Under the pieces are notes generated by a model. The model worked only from the letters and a program-made list of their open reading frames with translations, ran no database searches and was not told where the DNA came from. 64,000 bases of DNA from Triatoma infestans (Eukaryota > Arthropoda > Insecta > Hemiptera > Reduviidae). This document shows, one piece after another, positions 31,960-44,009 of this stretch. The position numbers were made by a program, and so were the translations under genes. The stretch covers positions 172,641 to 236,640 of the forward strand of contig JAAEAF010000667.1 in the NCBI GenBank assembly GCA_011037195.1. Reading direction: 5' to 3'. The stretch's first letter is position 1. Each line of letters starts with the position of its first letter.

Positions 31960-32816
31960 CATTATTTTTAGACCACAGTTTTTCAGGCTGAGGTTGATGC
32001 TATTCTTTGTTGTATTTTGGATGAGCGGGTACATAACACTAACTTAAAAGTTACTTAAATCTGCTCGAACAGTCAAGCTGCGTTGAAGGCGCTGAGTTTA
32101 TATGTCTTCACTTTCAAGTTGGTATTACAATGTTCTAGAAGACTGAAATAGCTTTCTTTCTTAAAGGATGTACTTTTAGTTTGGGGTACCAGGTCATATG
32201 GGGTCATATTTTCAGGAATGAAGAGGTGGATAGGTTTGCCAAATTAGGTGCCTCTCTCATTTTCATTGAGCTCGAGCCTGCTATTGGTTGACTTTAGGCA
32301 CAAGTTTTGTCAAGCTTCCAGCCATGGATAGTTTCTCAGCATACATTGCTCTTAGTGGATTGCCGGCAATCTAAGATGCTCATTGGGTGTTCGGGACCAG
32401 GACTATTATTGAGATGTTGCTGTGTTTTTAACGGTCCTCTCTCAAACGAATAGTTGGATCTCTTACTGGGCATTGTGGTTTAAGGAGACATCTCTACGTA
32501 ATGCGGCTCATGCCAGACCTCACTTTGTAGAGTTTGTGAGACAGAGGAAGAAAAAAGATCCATCCATCTTATGACAGGTTGCTTGGGTTATGAGGAAATT
32601 AGTTTCACGACGTTTGGTCGAACAGGATGTCTGTGGAATAGGTTAGGCTATTTCCCTTTAAGATTTGTTCGGACTACGGTGAATTTTAGATGGGTTAGAC
32701 CCAGCTTTGTTCTCGGCCCGTTTTTGTTGTTTATTTTTTTTTGGGGTAGCTATATGGGTTCAGTGGGGTTTCTGATAGCGTAGGGATTGGTCCCGCCTCA
32801 CAAAGGAATAATAATA
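31960..32816 (+). pseudogene. LINE RNase H and CCHC tail, family L-A
   Basis: Plus-strand counterpart of the element at 12089-12941. RNase H words read VFQAEVDAILCCILDERVH in one frame, with a frame change before the QAALKAL region. Later GHCGLRRHLYVMRLMPD precedes a disrupted zinc knuckle and LMTGCLGYEEISFTTFGR. It ends GGGGTAGCTATATGGGTTCAGTGG, GCGTAGGGATTGGTCC and an (AAT)n tail at about 32806-32831. Several frameshifts. Confidence 0.75.
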
Positions 32817-32831
32817 ATAATAATAATAATG

Positions 32832-33226
32832 AATTCTTACAATGCTTTAACGCTGTCTTCTGGGCTACAATGTAACTACATTGAAATGACTGTCTGAGCC
32901 AATGTGTCACCAGCATGTTGACCCCCTACATTTCTATCTTTGAAAAGAATTTGTAAATTTTATAATTGTACTAACTGCAGTAAGAAGAGAAAGTTGTGTG
33001 AGTATTTCACAGCAGATTTTTAAAAGAGAAAAGGTTACCTTTGTAATTGGGAAAACAGTTTGCCTGGGAAAATGTTTCAAGAAAAGTTATTGGCCCTTAT
33101 CTAAATAAATATTGATTTTGGTTGATGGATGACGTAAACCCTCATTAAAGACAGGATAATGGCATCTGAAACGGGACAAGATTCAGTTATTGTGATTATT
33201 CGTCTTTTAGATAAATATATGTATAT

Positions 33227-33275
<49 letters not shown>

Positions 33276-33740
33276 GCAAACGAAAGAGTGAGATCATTAC
33301 TCGGTAAAAATATTTTTTTTATATTCTAAAGATCCCAAAATATAACATTTGAAATTAATCACTTTCTTATATTAAGAGAGTGATGAAATACTTATACTTG
33401 ATATTCCAATCAACAGTAATGAGAAATAAAATTTACTAGAATTAGCTTTTAATTAAACTTGAATACTAATTAATTTCAATTATTATTTTTTTGTTTTGTT
33501 TACTAGATTCAATTAATTAATAATAATAATGAATGAGATTTGATCACCATTAGAACAATGAAAATACCTTTCGGCCATTAGGGCTTAACAGGGTGTACTA
33601 TGTGACATCGCTAATGAGAAATGGTATCATTATTATACATGATTAATTGTTTGCTTCAATTTAATAATATATGATAAATTATTGATTCAATAATATAGTT
33701 AGGTAATTGTAACAAAAAAAACAGAATTTAAATTTAATAA
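32832..33740. other. AT-rich interval with GTAAGAG 5' end and (CA)n
   Basis: 32972-33018 is a minus-oriented family 5' terminus (ACTGCAGTAAGAAGAGAAAGTTGTGTGAGTATTTCACAGCAGATTTT). A long (CA)n tract lies at 33231-33273. The rest is AT-rich with no gene. Confidence 0.5.
33231..33273. repeat. (CA)n microsatellite
   Basis: Uninterrupted CA dinucleotides, about 21 units. Confidence 0.95.
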
Positions 33741-33743
33741 AAT

Positions 33744-34650
33744 GACTTGTAATCGTGTCAAATTTTCGATATCGAGTTTTCACCAGAAATATTCTTTTTG
33801 AGGTCCACTGCATCCAAAAAAGTGGTTTTTAGAAAATATTGTCTGTGTGCGTGCGTGTGTGAATATGTATGTGAACAGCATAGCTTAAAAATGAAAAACC
33901 GTAGGGAGTTGAAACTTGATATACCGTTCAGGTATCACCATGGTATCTGACAGTACGTTATCTGTCAAAATTCCTCAACCGGAAGTACCACATTACTATT
34001 TTTTTTTTTTTTTTTTTTTACTTTACTGCGATTTGCTTGAAACTTAGGACATCAATTACACATACAAAGAGCTACAACTTTTATTTGAAACATTTCTCCG
34101 GAAAAATTCATTTAAGGATACTTTTGGCGGAGGGGTGGGGTTACGGTTTCCTCTAAAGTACTATTTCAGTTTATTAGACAATTATGTCATCTAAATAAAG
34201 TTAATTAGAATTAAATATGTTGTTGAAATTTCGAGTTTGAAAAAAATCCGATGACCGGAAGTGCGTTTAATTTGCCATTTTACTGAATAATTTTTTTACT
34301 TTTTTCGCAGTTTTCTCAAAAAAGGCTCCTACGATTTTAAAAAAATTTCTCAGGGAAAAATTCATTTAAGGGCGCTTTTGGAGGAAGGGTGGGGTTATAT
34401 TTTTCTCAAAAGTGCTATCATAGTTGATTATACAATTCTATCATCCAAACAAAAATTAATTAGAAATAAATTGATGGCCAAAATTCCGAGTTTCAAGCAA
34501 ATTAATAAACCGGAAGTGCACTTTTACTGAACAGTTTTTTTTTTCAGTTTTCAGACGAATTTCATTAAATCTGATACACAAACTATAAAATTTGTCAATT
34601 ATATTTTGAGAACTAGAGTAAGAGAAAGTTGTGTGAGTGTTTCACACCAT
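33744..34650 (-). mobile_element. GTAAGAG-family copy, minus strand, nearly full
   Basis: Lacks only the 3' terminal hairpin. Runs GTAATCGTGTCAAATTTTCG, GGTCCACTGCATCC, a reduced GTGTGTGCG tract, ATCTGTCAAAATTCCTCAACC, two modules (G-rich words GGCGGAGGGGTGGGGTTACGG near 34127 and GGAGGAAGGGTGGGGTTATA near 34380) and the 5' end GTAAGAGAAAGTTGTGTGAGTGTTTCACACCA. Confidence 0.75.
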
Positions 34651-34669
34651 TTTTTTTTTTTTTTTTTTT

Positions 34670-37600
34670 TGAGGAAAGACCCCTATTACCCTATTTCCCC
34701 CAAACTTCTTTAAGTATATCAACTTCAATGGAAAAAATTTTTCATTTGTTCATTTGTTTGTTTGTTCTGCCTGGATTGTTGATAGGTTGGTTCTTGTCTC
34801 CCCTCATCTATAGAACAAATGAGTCACTTTATAATATAATTGTATTTCGTGTGAGCGCTCAACAACAGATTTTTATTTTTTCGTGAGCGATGTGCGTGAT
34901 AAATATTTTACACAATAGTAAGAGAAAGTAAAAAACTGTAGTAGGATACATTTTCTGAATACAGGATAAATATGGAGAAAAACCACAACATCCGTTTACA
35001 AGATTAATTTTAATAAATGAATATTTCCATTTCTTGTTAAGAACAAAAAAAAAAAATAATTACATTTCATTAATTTTCCTTACAGAAATACAAAAGTGGT
35101 TATTATTAAGGTTATTTCAAAAAATGAGATAAAAGAAACGTCCAAAACAAAGTGACAAGAATAAAATAAAAAATTATTTTCAACCCAACAAATCCCTCAT
35201 AATCGTGTATAACGATTAGTTCTGCAATACAACTCTGAGTAGTAGAGAAGATTTTAAAATGCTCCCCCCTCCAAAGAAAATAAAAAAAAAGTTAAAAATT
35301 ATAATTCATAACTATAGAATGTAGTATAACTGTTTTCGAGATGCTGCAGCGTTTTTTTTACTGCTTTTTTTTTTTATTGTCAGTTAGTGAGCGAGAGACT
35401 GCAGTATAATAAGTGGACGATGATGGTGATGTAAAAGAAACTGGAAGGTAAGCTAGATTTATCAGAGAGAGGTTGGTGGCAGAATAGTATCGTGGCCGGT
35501 AGAACGAGTATGGACGTCACACGGCGTACACACCACTCTGCGCGCGTGTACCCGCATCACAAAACACACGCACACGCTCACAAACAAACAGGCGGCGCGA
35601 TCTACCTCGTAAAATATAATTTGTCAAATTAGATTAAGGCTTCTTAGCTTTTTTTTTCTGTTATCTTTCACTCACACTTCTCTCTGACTGTCTCTCTCTC
35701 CTTGTTCTGTGGGGGACAGCAGGATTATCGAGAAAGCTGGACTCAGCAGAAGAAGAAGAGAGGAGAGAACCGTGGTCCATGAAAAAGCCGGGTGGGTTTT
35801 TTTGAGTAGGATTAAGGATTTTTAGTAGTGATAATAATACAACAGGTTTCCTTTTTTTTTTTAAAAAAAAAAAGGATGTGGAATGTTTATGTGTTAGGAT
35901 TAAGATAACATTAGCTGTAATAATGGCCAAGGTCACTGTTGCGAGGATAGAATTCTAACATAAAATAAAAATACTAGCATGCACTAACTATACAATGATC
36001 GGAAGATGAGCTTATTATTTTGATCAATACGAACTCTTTTAATTTCTTTATGGTTATGCAACTGTAAAGCATTTGAAAACACATTCGGCTATATCTTCGC
36101 TAATCTACGTTCTGGTAGCCAAAAAAAAAGAGCAGAATTAAAGCCGCATTCAACAAAATTTATCCAGCATAATTTTTGCAGTTAGAAATGCCTCGCTGCC
36201 CTACCATTAAGCTGTCAAGAGTAAGCAAACTAAGAAACATATCTGGGCATTGGAAGAAAAAGTTAAAGAAAGTAAGGGTGTCTGACCGTCAATTCACTGT
36301 CATTCAAACGCCATTCGAACGACCATCAATGTTCAACGACAATCGCTTTCACACCATCATTCTGCCAGTCAATCTGTCCACTTTATTCCATACTCTCATT
36401 GTAAATTATACAGTATGAAGTTCTTGCAGTGCTCAATATGCTCATTCATTATAAACAGGGTTCAGTAAGCCATTCTGCTTTCAGTGTATTCACTCATATA
36501 TCAGTTATATCTAATTAATATCTACCCAGGGGGTGAATTTTACAGTAAAGTTCGACGCAAGCAATTCCCGCAGCTAACTGAAAAAAAACATCTTTATTTT
36601 CTGTAAAGTGGATCATCTGCTGCAAAATTCAGATTTCCTAAGCAGGCAAAAATCTGTAAAGCGAGGCATTTAATCCTCTTACCAATTTATTATGCCCTGG
36701 AACTCACCAAGGATTGTGAGTCCCCAGGTGTAATAGATTCAACATTCAAAGTTCAGATAAAGGACAGGACCGGAGAGGGGATTCCAACTTATGGGGTGCC
36801 ACAGTAGACCCTTAGGGGTGGCGGTGGCGTTGGCTGGAGAGCCAACCCTCACAGAATCTAATCTAGGTCAGAACTGCCCATCTCACATCAAACCCGCTCG
36901 TTTGATAAACGCCAGAATAAGAGAGGCATTCTCAATACTCCTAATTTCTAATTTTTAAGAACCAACAAGCAAAATGTACCGTACCAATACACTAAGGAAG
37001 AAGGTAAAACAGAGAGCCAAAGTAAATTCTCCCGGAAGACTCTGGAGAATGTTTCTTTGAGAGATAGTGTTCACTACACCTACAACAGTGATTCTGCTGA
37101 GCTCATTTTTCTAAAATACGAGGGAAATAACGTTATGTGAGTACGATGTGGGCCTAGCAGGAATATGGGGGGTTTCCTGCTACGGAACTACAGTAGAGGA
37201 TATGGTTCCTTGTAAGATACTCGTTAACGGAATTCACGAAATGGTTAACGGTTTCTATCGAAATGTCGCCAAGAGAAGTTCGTATGTTCAAAATCACCTT
37301 CTTTTAAGTCTTTTTCGAGAAAGACAGGGGAAAAACCCATTCAGAAAAAAGGATCTGGATTTGGGACAAATTTTTTTGGACACTTTTTAAAAGTGGAAGA
37401 CGTCTCTCCACAAAATTAAGCTAGGCATTCACAGTTCAAAGGCATACCTAGAATGTTACAACTAATGCATCTTGCCTGAGTGGCAGAATGTTCGTTGGGG
37501 CCTGGCAAGATTGGTCCCCGTCACTTGTAGTCCGTTTCATGATTACTTGATTGTAGAAACGTCCAGGGCTTGCCACCATCCTGCTAGGGTTTCCTGCGTG

Positions 37601-37840
37601 CAGGGCAGTGAATAGCCCCCTTTATGCTGAAATTATGAATCAGCGGCTATTTCCGTAGAAAATTAGCAAACGAAAATCGAATGAATTTCTCTTTGTTAAC
37701 TCTTTCCTGAACTTCATAATGGAGTAGTGGACAAATTTCATTAAAACGTGAGTTAAGTAAATTTATTCCCCAAATTTTTGGGGAATAAATGCAAAATTTA
37801 AATAATAACATTTGAACGAGACATGTAACAGATTTGATTA
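34670..37840. other. Long interval without recognised gene
   Basis: Composition is more mixed than elsewhere. 35450-35780 contains CG-rich words (CACACGGCGTACACACCACTCTGCGCGCGTG) and a CT-rich run. 36690-36860 has TGCCCTGGAACTCACCAAGG..GGTGGCGGTGGCGTTGG and ends near CTAATCTAGG, perhaps a retroelement 3' end. 37470-37650 contains a moderately GC-rich block. No open frame shows a recognised domain. A host gene cannot be excluded, but I see no exon or splice pattern to support one. Confidence 0.35.
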
Positions 37841-39364
37841 AATTTATTTTCGTTTTTTTTTCCTCAATGTTATTTTTTTTTTTTGTAACAAATAAACATT
37901 TCCGGTCAAATAAACCTAAGAGAGGAAGTAACTGCCAACTAAATAAAAATGATTCTTATATTTCTTCCCTTTTTCATTCTTTCTATTGCATAGTGTTTTT
38001 CCTTTTTTTTTATACAGACTGTGGGTTCCTATGTGTTCCCTAACTTTCCCTACTTCTGGGGGGAGGGGAAGGGCTGAAGGGTTTTCCTTTGCTTTCTCCC
38101 GTCCAACCTCCCGCAAGGCTTTTCCCATTCTTCCTTCCACGGTAGTAATAACAACAGTCTGGATGGAGTCAAGGCTTTACTTCCATCTTACTCTCCAGTA
38201 ATCTAGAGTAGAGTTCCGTATCACATATGTCTTTTTTCTGGGGGTCGGGTATGTGGTATCGGACTAAAGCCTACGTCTGCCATTTCAAACTTATAGTTAA
38301 GATGAAACAAGCCGTTGGCGGGGAGGTTAAAAAGAAAAACAAGTTTCAATTATTTTACTTCCTTTAACCCCAAGCATATGCCCATCAATACCACGTGTCC
38401 CCCATCTCCACGTGGACAAATGGTCTAAGGAAATATATATATTACCCCCAAAAAAATATATATAGGGAATGAAAAAAAAAGAGGATATTATTAAAGGCAT
38501 AATAGACTACGCACGCGCAATAAGGCATCTTGTTTTTACATATGGACAGATGTGTCCATCTGTCACTCTCCAAGTGACAAATTTTCTAATATACCTTTCT
38601 TTTTCTTCTATTACTTACTGTTACTCCTGTAACAGGAAGTGTTGCATTCATGACAGATTTATGTCTTCCCCTCAATTCTACCAAAACTTTCTGATAATAC
38701 AATTCAGGGAAAAATGGAATACGGGATTCGTTCTTCTCTTGAACATTCAAAATCCAAACCATATTCTAAACACCTGAGTTCTGGTTTTTTTAACGTATGA
38801 GAAAACTGCTAACTGTTAAGTGAATGGATTACGCTGTGAGCTGTGAGAGACGCACGGTGAATTCTTTATAACTTCAGCATTCCTGTTAACAGTGGGTTGT
38901 AAATAAATAAGTTTGTTTACTTTCTATTAGTTACACTAGTAAACAGGAAGTGGCCATTTAAGTGATTTTTGTCGCAAGTTGTACGGTTCCAAACCTCATT
39001 TATTATTAAGGTTGATTAATTGCAATAATTGATTTTAATTTCTTTTCTTTTTTCTTTTTGCTCCCTCAAATCTTGAAATGGTATAATGATGTATGTAAAA
39101 AGTAAACATCAAATTTATGCAGATAGAATTATCAAAGTAAATATTACATCATTGTTATTACGTATTTTTCTATAAAAAAAAAAAAAAAAAATTATTTGTT
39201 TATTCACCATTTAAGTAAAAACGATAGAGTACATCGTTACCTAAGTACATATTTATCTTTAAGCTAGAATGGACCGCGAGAAACGCTCAGTGAAGGAGCG
39301 AGATTGGTCCATTACCAACAACTATACGTTCTTAAATTACTGCACTTAAACACTTACTCACTCA

Positions 39365-39403
<39 letters not shown>

Positions 39404-39850
39404 ATACACACACACAGGATCTAGTTTCTCGTAATTACTTGCGTCTGCAAGCGGTTTTTAATTCTTTACTATATTAACCCCTTCCACTTTGAAATGTCTA
39501 ATGTACGCATGCGTGCTATTATTATCCACCACCACTGCCACCTCGTTCGCTTTATCTTCCATCCATGTGTAAAGAGAAATTGTGTGTGTGTGTGTTTGTG
39601 AATGTGTACAAGTTTGTCTTGTCCGTTTTACTAATGGCAATCTAATTGTCACAAAGTACTAACACTAACGTACTTTACCATTACCACCCACGCTGTGTTT
39701 GTTTGTCCACTTTTATTTTCTTTCTTTTCTTCGACGTCTGCATTCTCTCATTACACCTAGCGGCTAAAGATACAACCTTCATTTACTTATCAACTTAAAA
39801 AAAAAAAATCTTGTTTGAAACACTTACACAATTTTGTGCCTTATCAAAAA
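37841..39850. other. Interval without recognised gene; CT/TA microsatellite
   Basis: Includes a GGGGGGAGGGGAAGGGC run near 38056, the palindrome-like GACAGATGTGTCCATCTGTCACTCTCCAAGTGAC near 38546, and a (CT)n(TA)n tract at 39361-39402. No coding motif. Confidence 0.35.
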
Positions 39851-39866
39851 AAAAAAAAAGTAAAAA

Positions 39867-40669
39867 TCTGGTGTAAAACACTCAAACAACTTTCTCTTTA
39901 CTCTTGTTCTCAAAATTATAATTGACAAATTTTATGAAATTCGTCGAAAACCGAAAAAACTGTCCAGTAAAGGCGCACTTCCGGTTTACTAATTTTCTTG
40001 AAACTCGGAATTTTGGCCATCTATTTATTTCTAATTAATTTTGTTTGGATGATAGAATTGTATAATAATCAACTATGGTAGCACTTTAGAGAAAAACATA
40101 ACCCCACCACTCCCCTAAAAGTGCCCTTTGAATTTTGCCAGAAAAATGTTTTAAATAAAAGTTGTAGAGCTTTGTATGTGTAGGTGATATATAAAGTTTG
40201 AAAAAAAATCGTCGGAGCTATTTTTGAGAAAAACGCAAAAAGTAAAAAAAACAACTAGTAAAGTGGTACTTCCGGTTGAGGAATTTTGACAGATAATGCA
40301 CCGTCAGATCCCATGATGATACCTAAACGTAATATCAGGTTTCAAGTTTCTACGGTTTTTCGTTTTTGAGCTATGCTGTTCACATATATGTATACACACA
40401 CACACACACACACACAGACCATTTGCTAAAAACCACTTTTTTGGACTCAGGGGACCTCAAATCGGAATATATATATATACACACACACAAACACACAAAC
40501 ACACACACACAGACCATTTGCTAAAAACCACTTTTTTGGACTCAGGGGACCTCAAATCGGAAATTTCCGGTGAAAACTCGATATCGAAAATTTGACACGA
40601 TTACAATACTGCCTCTTACTAGGAGTAAGAGAAAGTAATACTTCCTCTTACTAGGAGTAAGAGAAAGTA
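39867..40669 (+). mobile_element. GTAAGAG-family copy with duplicated 3' end
   Basis: Starts TCTGGTGTAAAACACTCAAACAACTTTCTCTTTACTC. One module is present (AGAGAAAAACATAACCCCACCACTCCC). The 3' part is repeated: the segment from ACACACACACAGACCATTTGC to GGGGACCTCAAATCGGA occurs at about 40406-40460 and again at 40506-40560, and the terminal hairpin CCTCTTACTAGGAGTAAGAGAAAGTA occurs twice at 40613-40638 and 40644-40669. Confidence 0.8.
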
Positions 40670-40689
40670 AAAAAACTATATTCGACCCC

Positions 40690-41070
40690 AGCCTTTTCTA
40701 GTTGGCTCTTGGAGATAATCGTGGACTCGTGATGAGCACAAAAGCCTTGTAGGGTAATTTTGAATGGGTCTTAGTTAACACATGCTTTCCTCTGGCTCTA
40801 CTCTGTTTGTACTCTTGTTTCCTCTGTTGTAGAAGCTCTACACATGACTTTCCTCTGGCTTTTACTTTTATTTTCATCTCATAGCATTGCGTTGCCAGTC
40901 GTCTTTAGCTCCGGCTATATAGCCTACTGATAGAGAAACCGGTGTATTGTGGGTGGCATAAAATCGTATCCGTCTTCCTTTGCCAGTTTATCAACTCTGT
41001 CATTACCAGTGATATCACAGTGACTTGATGATGGTACCCATTGAAAACATTTTCTCCCAGCCATTTGTTA
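40690..41070 (-). pseudogene. LINE RNase H C-terminal fragment
   Basis: Minus strand, about 41050-40940, reads FQWVPSSSHCDITGND then RVDKLAKEDGYDF, the closing RNase H motif WxPSHxxIxGNExADxLAK of I/Jockey-group LINEs, with a small insertion between PS and H. Downstream SKSQRKVMCRA may be the linker. Upstream catalytic blocks are not seen. Confidence 0.65.
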
Positions 41071-41239
41071 TCATTACGCATACATTTCTAGGGTGTTTAA
41101 AGAAACTCTAAGGTTAAATTTAAAATGTTGTGTTTGTTTAATATTATTGGCGTTCTCTTCCCGTCTACAATATTGTTATCAGTAACTTTCTTGGTTGGTG
41201 CTTGTCCACCCACATCTTCTATATTTATATTCTAATAAA

Positions 41240-42400
41240 TGAGTAAATTTTGAAATTCAAAGAAATTTTTTCAATTTTTAAACACGTAAAGTTTGTTCAC
41301 GTAAGAGAAAGTCGTGAGTGTATATTTCCACTCTAGATTTCTTTTTTTCATATTAGATTACGTAAGCCTTTAGTTAGTTAGCTTGTTAGTCTTTATTAAA
41401 TTTATGTATTTCTGTTTTCGTGTTAAATGTCACATGAAAAAAAAAATTAATGACAAAGTCAAGTGAGCAGAAGTTCATTCATAAAGATCGGTCATTAAGA
41501 TTAATCCAGTTGTAGTTAGAAAAAGAGAAAGAATGTTAAAGCTCGTAAGAGGAGAGATAGTGGAGTTTGTAAAAACAAGCAAAGGAAATAAAAGTGTAAC
41601 TTACAGGACATGGCAGTGGAAAGAAAAAAAAGAAAAAGAAATACCTGAAATTTATATAAAGCATGAACATTTGGAAGGAAACACAGAAATCTGCGTGGGC
41701 GGAAAAAGGAGGACTGGGGAGGGGGTTTCTTCTAGGACGGAGGGTCTTTCTAAGGCGGGCGACATTTCTCACATAATGAATATAGCCAGGGAACATAAAT
41801 CTAAGGTGAATTAAAAAGATTTTCTAGATAGGTAATTACCTTGCACAAAGGTTGGCGAGGGAGTAGAGGGGCAGGAGAATTACCTTCCCAGTGTAGTGTA
41901 ATGTCTGTAGAGATATCTCTAGATGTTCTTCAATGTCTGTCTGTGTGTATGTCGTCCGTTTTCTATTTTTTTTTTTCTCCACCACTGCAAGAGCAATGTG
42001 TACTTTTAGTTCAGCTTGACAGTATTACTAATGACAGCAAGACTACTATCAAGAAAAAGAGGACACCTTTACTGGTGAAATGAGAACCTTTTTAAACTAA
42101 GACAGCTAACTACAACTTACTGGTGCAAGAGATTTCCTTCCATTTCCTCTAGATGTAGTCAAAGGTCTAAAAAGTAGGACGAAAGTTAACGTCTATTTTA
42201 TTTATTTTTTTAAAACATCCTGGTGATGTAATTATTATGGAACTTTAATGGAATTTTATCTCAACAAAAATGATTAAGAAATAGATATTTATTAATGACA
42301 TATAAAAAGGGAAGAAAACGTCAACGAGGGGGAGAAGGGGGAATACCACTTTCATCTTTTGAAACATGATTACTGTTTTCTTTTTTTTCTTAACTTTCTC
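41240..42400. other. No recognised gene; one 93-codon open frame
   Basis: 41290-41340 resembles a minus-oriented family 5' end (CACGTAAGAGAAAGTCGTGAGTG). The plus frame 41533-41814 is lysine- and glutamate-rich and has no domain I recognise; composition alone (GAAAGAAAAAAAAG) explains its openness. Confidence 0.35.
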
Positions 42401-42527
42401 TAACTCCTAGTAACAGGAAGTATTATGATAGTGTCAAATTTTCGAAATTGAATAATTCACCGGAAATACATGTTTTATGGTCCTCTGAGTACGAAGAAAA
42501 AATCTGTTTAGCGATTGGTCTGTTTTG

Positions 42528-42572
<45 letters not shown>

Positions 42573-42840
42573 AACAGAATATCTCAGAAACGAAAAGTCA
42601 CAGGAATCTCATCACCATAGCATCATCTGACATCGAAACTTTCTGGCAAAAGCTATAAAACGGAAGTGGTGACTTAACTGAATTGGCTTATCAGTTTTTT
42701 CGCAATTTTCTTGAAAATGATTCTCCAACGATTTTCTTTAAACTTGATTCAAATATTTTTTTTAAGTGACTGTACAGGATTTTTAAACCTATCACTTCTA
42801 ATTGAAACATGATACCGTAAGAATTGATTTTTAAGGGTTT
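42400..42840 (-). mobile_element. GTAAGAG-related copy, minus strand, long (TG)n
   Basis: ACTTTCTCTAACTCCTAGTAACAGGAAGTATTATGATAGTGTC is a diverged 3' terminus. A (TG)n tract at 42531-42568 and GAACAGAATATCTCAGAAACGAAAAGTCACAGG follow. It belongs to a subfamily distinct from the GAACAGCATAGCTC type. Confidence 0.65.
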
Positions 42841-42958
42841 TGGGGAATATGCTGTATTGTGCTGTCTTCTGGACCACAGTGGGAGTCACTTCCATATACT
42901 GCCTGCCCTGGGTCGATCCATGTACTCTCAGCACCACTATATTTATGGTTATTTTTAT

Positions 42959-44001
42959 TACTTTCTCTTACCAGTAAGAGGATGTATTGTAATCGTGTCA
43001 AATTTTCGATATCGAGTTTCCCCGGAAATATCCGTTTTGAGGTCCCCTGAGTCAGAAAAAAGTTGTTTTTAGCAAATGGTGTGTGTGTGTGTGTGTGTGT
43101 GTGTGTTGTGTGTGTGATGTGTGTGTGTGTGTGTGTATGTATGTACGTATGTGAACAGCATAGCTCATAAACAAAAACCGAAGAAAGTTGAAACTTGATA
43201 TTAAGTTTAGGTATCACCATAGGATCAAACGGTGCGTTATCTGCCAAAAATTCCTCAACCGGAATTACCATATTACTAGTGATTTTTCTTACCTTTTTGC
43301 GATTTTCTCAAAAATAACTCCGACGATTTTCTTTAAACTTGGTGTATCAACTACACATACAAAGAGCTACAACTTTTATTTGAAACATTTCTCTGGGAAA
43401 ATTCATTTAAGGACACTTTTGGGAGAGGGTTGGGGTTAGGTTTTCATCTAAAGTGCTATTTCAGTTTATTAGAAAATTCTCTATTCTAAATATCATCTAA
43501 ATAATGTTAATTAGAATTGAATATGCTGTTGAAATTCCGAGTTTGGAAAAAATCGGATAACCGGAAGTGCTTTTACTTTACTACTTTACTAAATGATTTT
43601 TTTCACTTTTTCGCAATTTTCTCAAAAATTACTACGTCGATTTTCTTGAAACGTCCTATAAAAACTATACATACAAAGATCTACAACTTTTATTTAAAAC
43701 ATTTCTCTGGCAAAATTCATTTAAGGGCACTTTTAGGGGTGAGGTGGGGTTATGTTTTTCTCTAAAGTGCTGTCACAGTTGATTATACAATTCTATCATC
43801 CAAAGAAAATTAATTAGAAATAAGTAGATGGCCAAAATTCCGAGTTTCAAGGAAATTAGCTTAACCGGAAGTGGCTTTTACTGAACATTTTTTTCAGTTT
43901 TCGACGAATTTCATTAAATTTGGTACACAAACTATAAAATTTTTCTATTATAATTTTGAGAACTGGAGTAAGAGAAAGTTGTGTAAGTGTTTCGCACCAG
44001 A
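42959..44001 (-). mobile_element. GTAAGAG-family reference copy, full length, minus strand
   Basis: The most complete copy. Plus-strand order: TACTTTCTCTTACCAGTAAGAGG (3' hairpin), TCGTGTCAAATTTTCGATATCG, GGTCCCCTGAGTC, (TG)n at 43080-43137, GTGAACAGCATAGCTC, ATTCCTCAACCGGAATTACC, module 1 (CGACGATTTTCTTTAAAC at 43321, GGGAGAGGGTTGGGG), module 2 (TCGATTTTCTTGAAACG about 300 bp on, GGGGTGAGGTGGGG), and GGAGTAAGAGAAAGTTGTGTAAGTG..GCACCAGA (5' end). Subterminal inverted repeats ACTTTCTCTTAC/GTAAGAGAAAGT, a microsatellite and a terminal hairpin resemble HINE/DINE-1 layout. It encodes nothing; the open frames across it come from the repeat. Confidence 0.8.
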
Positions 44002-44009
44002 TTTTTTTT

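Noticed and set aside
42831..43271. A 146-codon minus-strand open frame with a histidine-threonine run
   Set aside because: The frame runs through the (TG)n tract and conserved non-coding parts of a GTAAGAG-family copy. The His-Thr run is translated microsatellite, and other copies of the repeat do not keep the frame.
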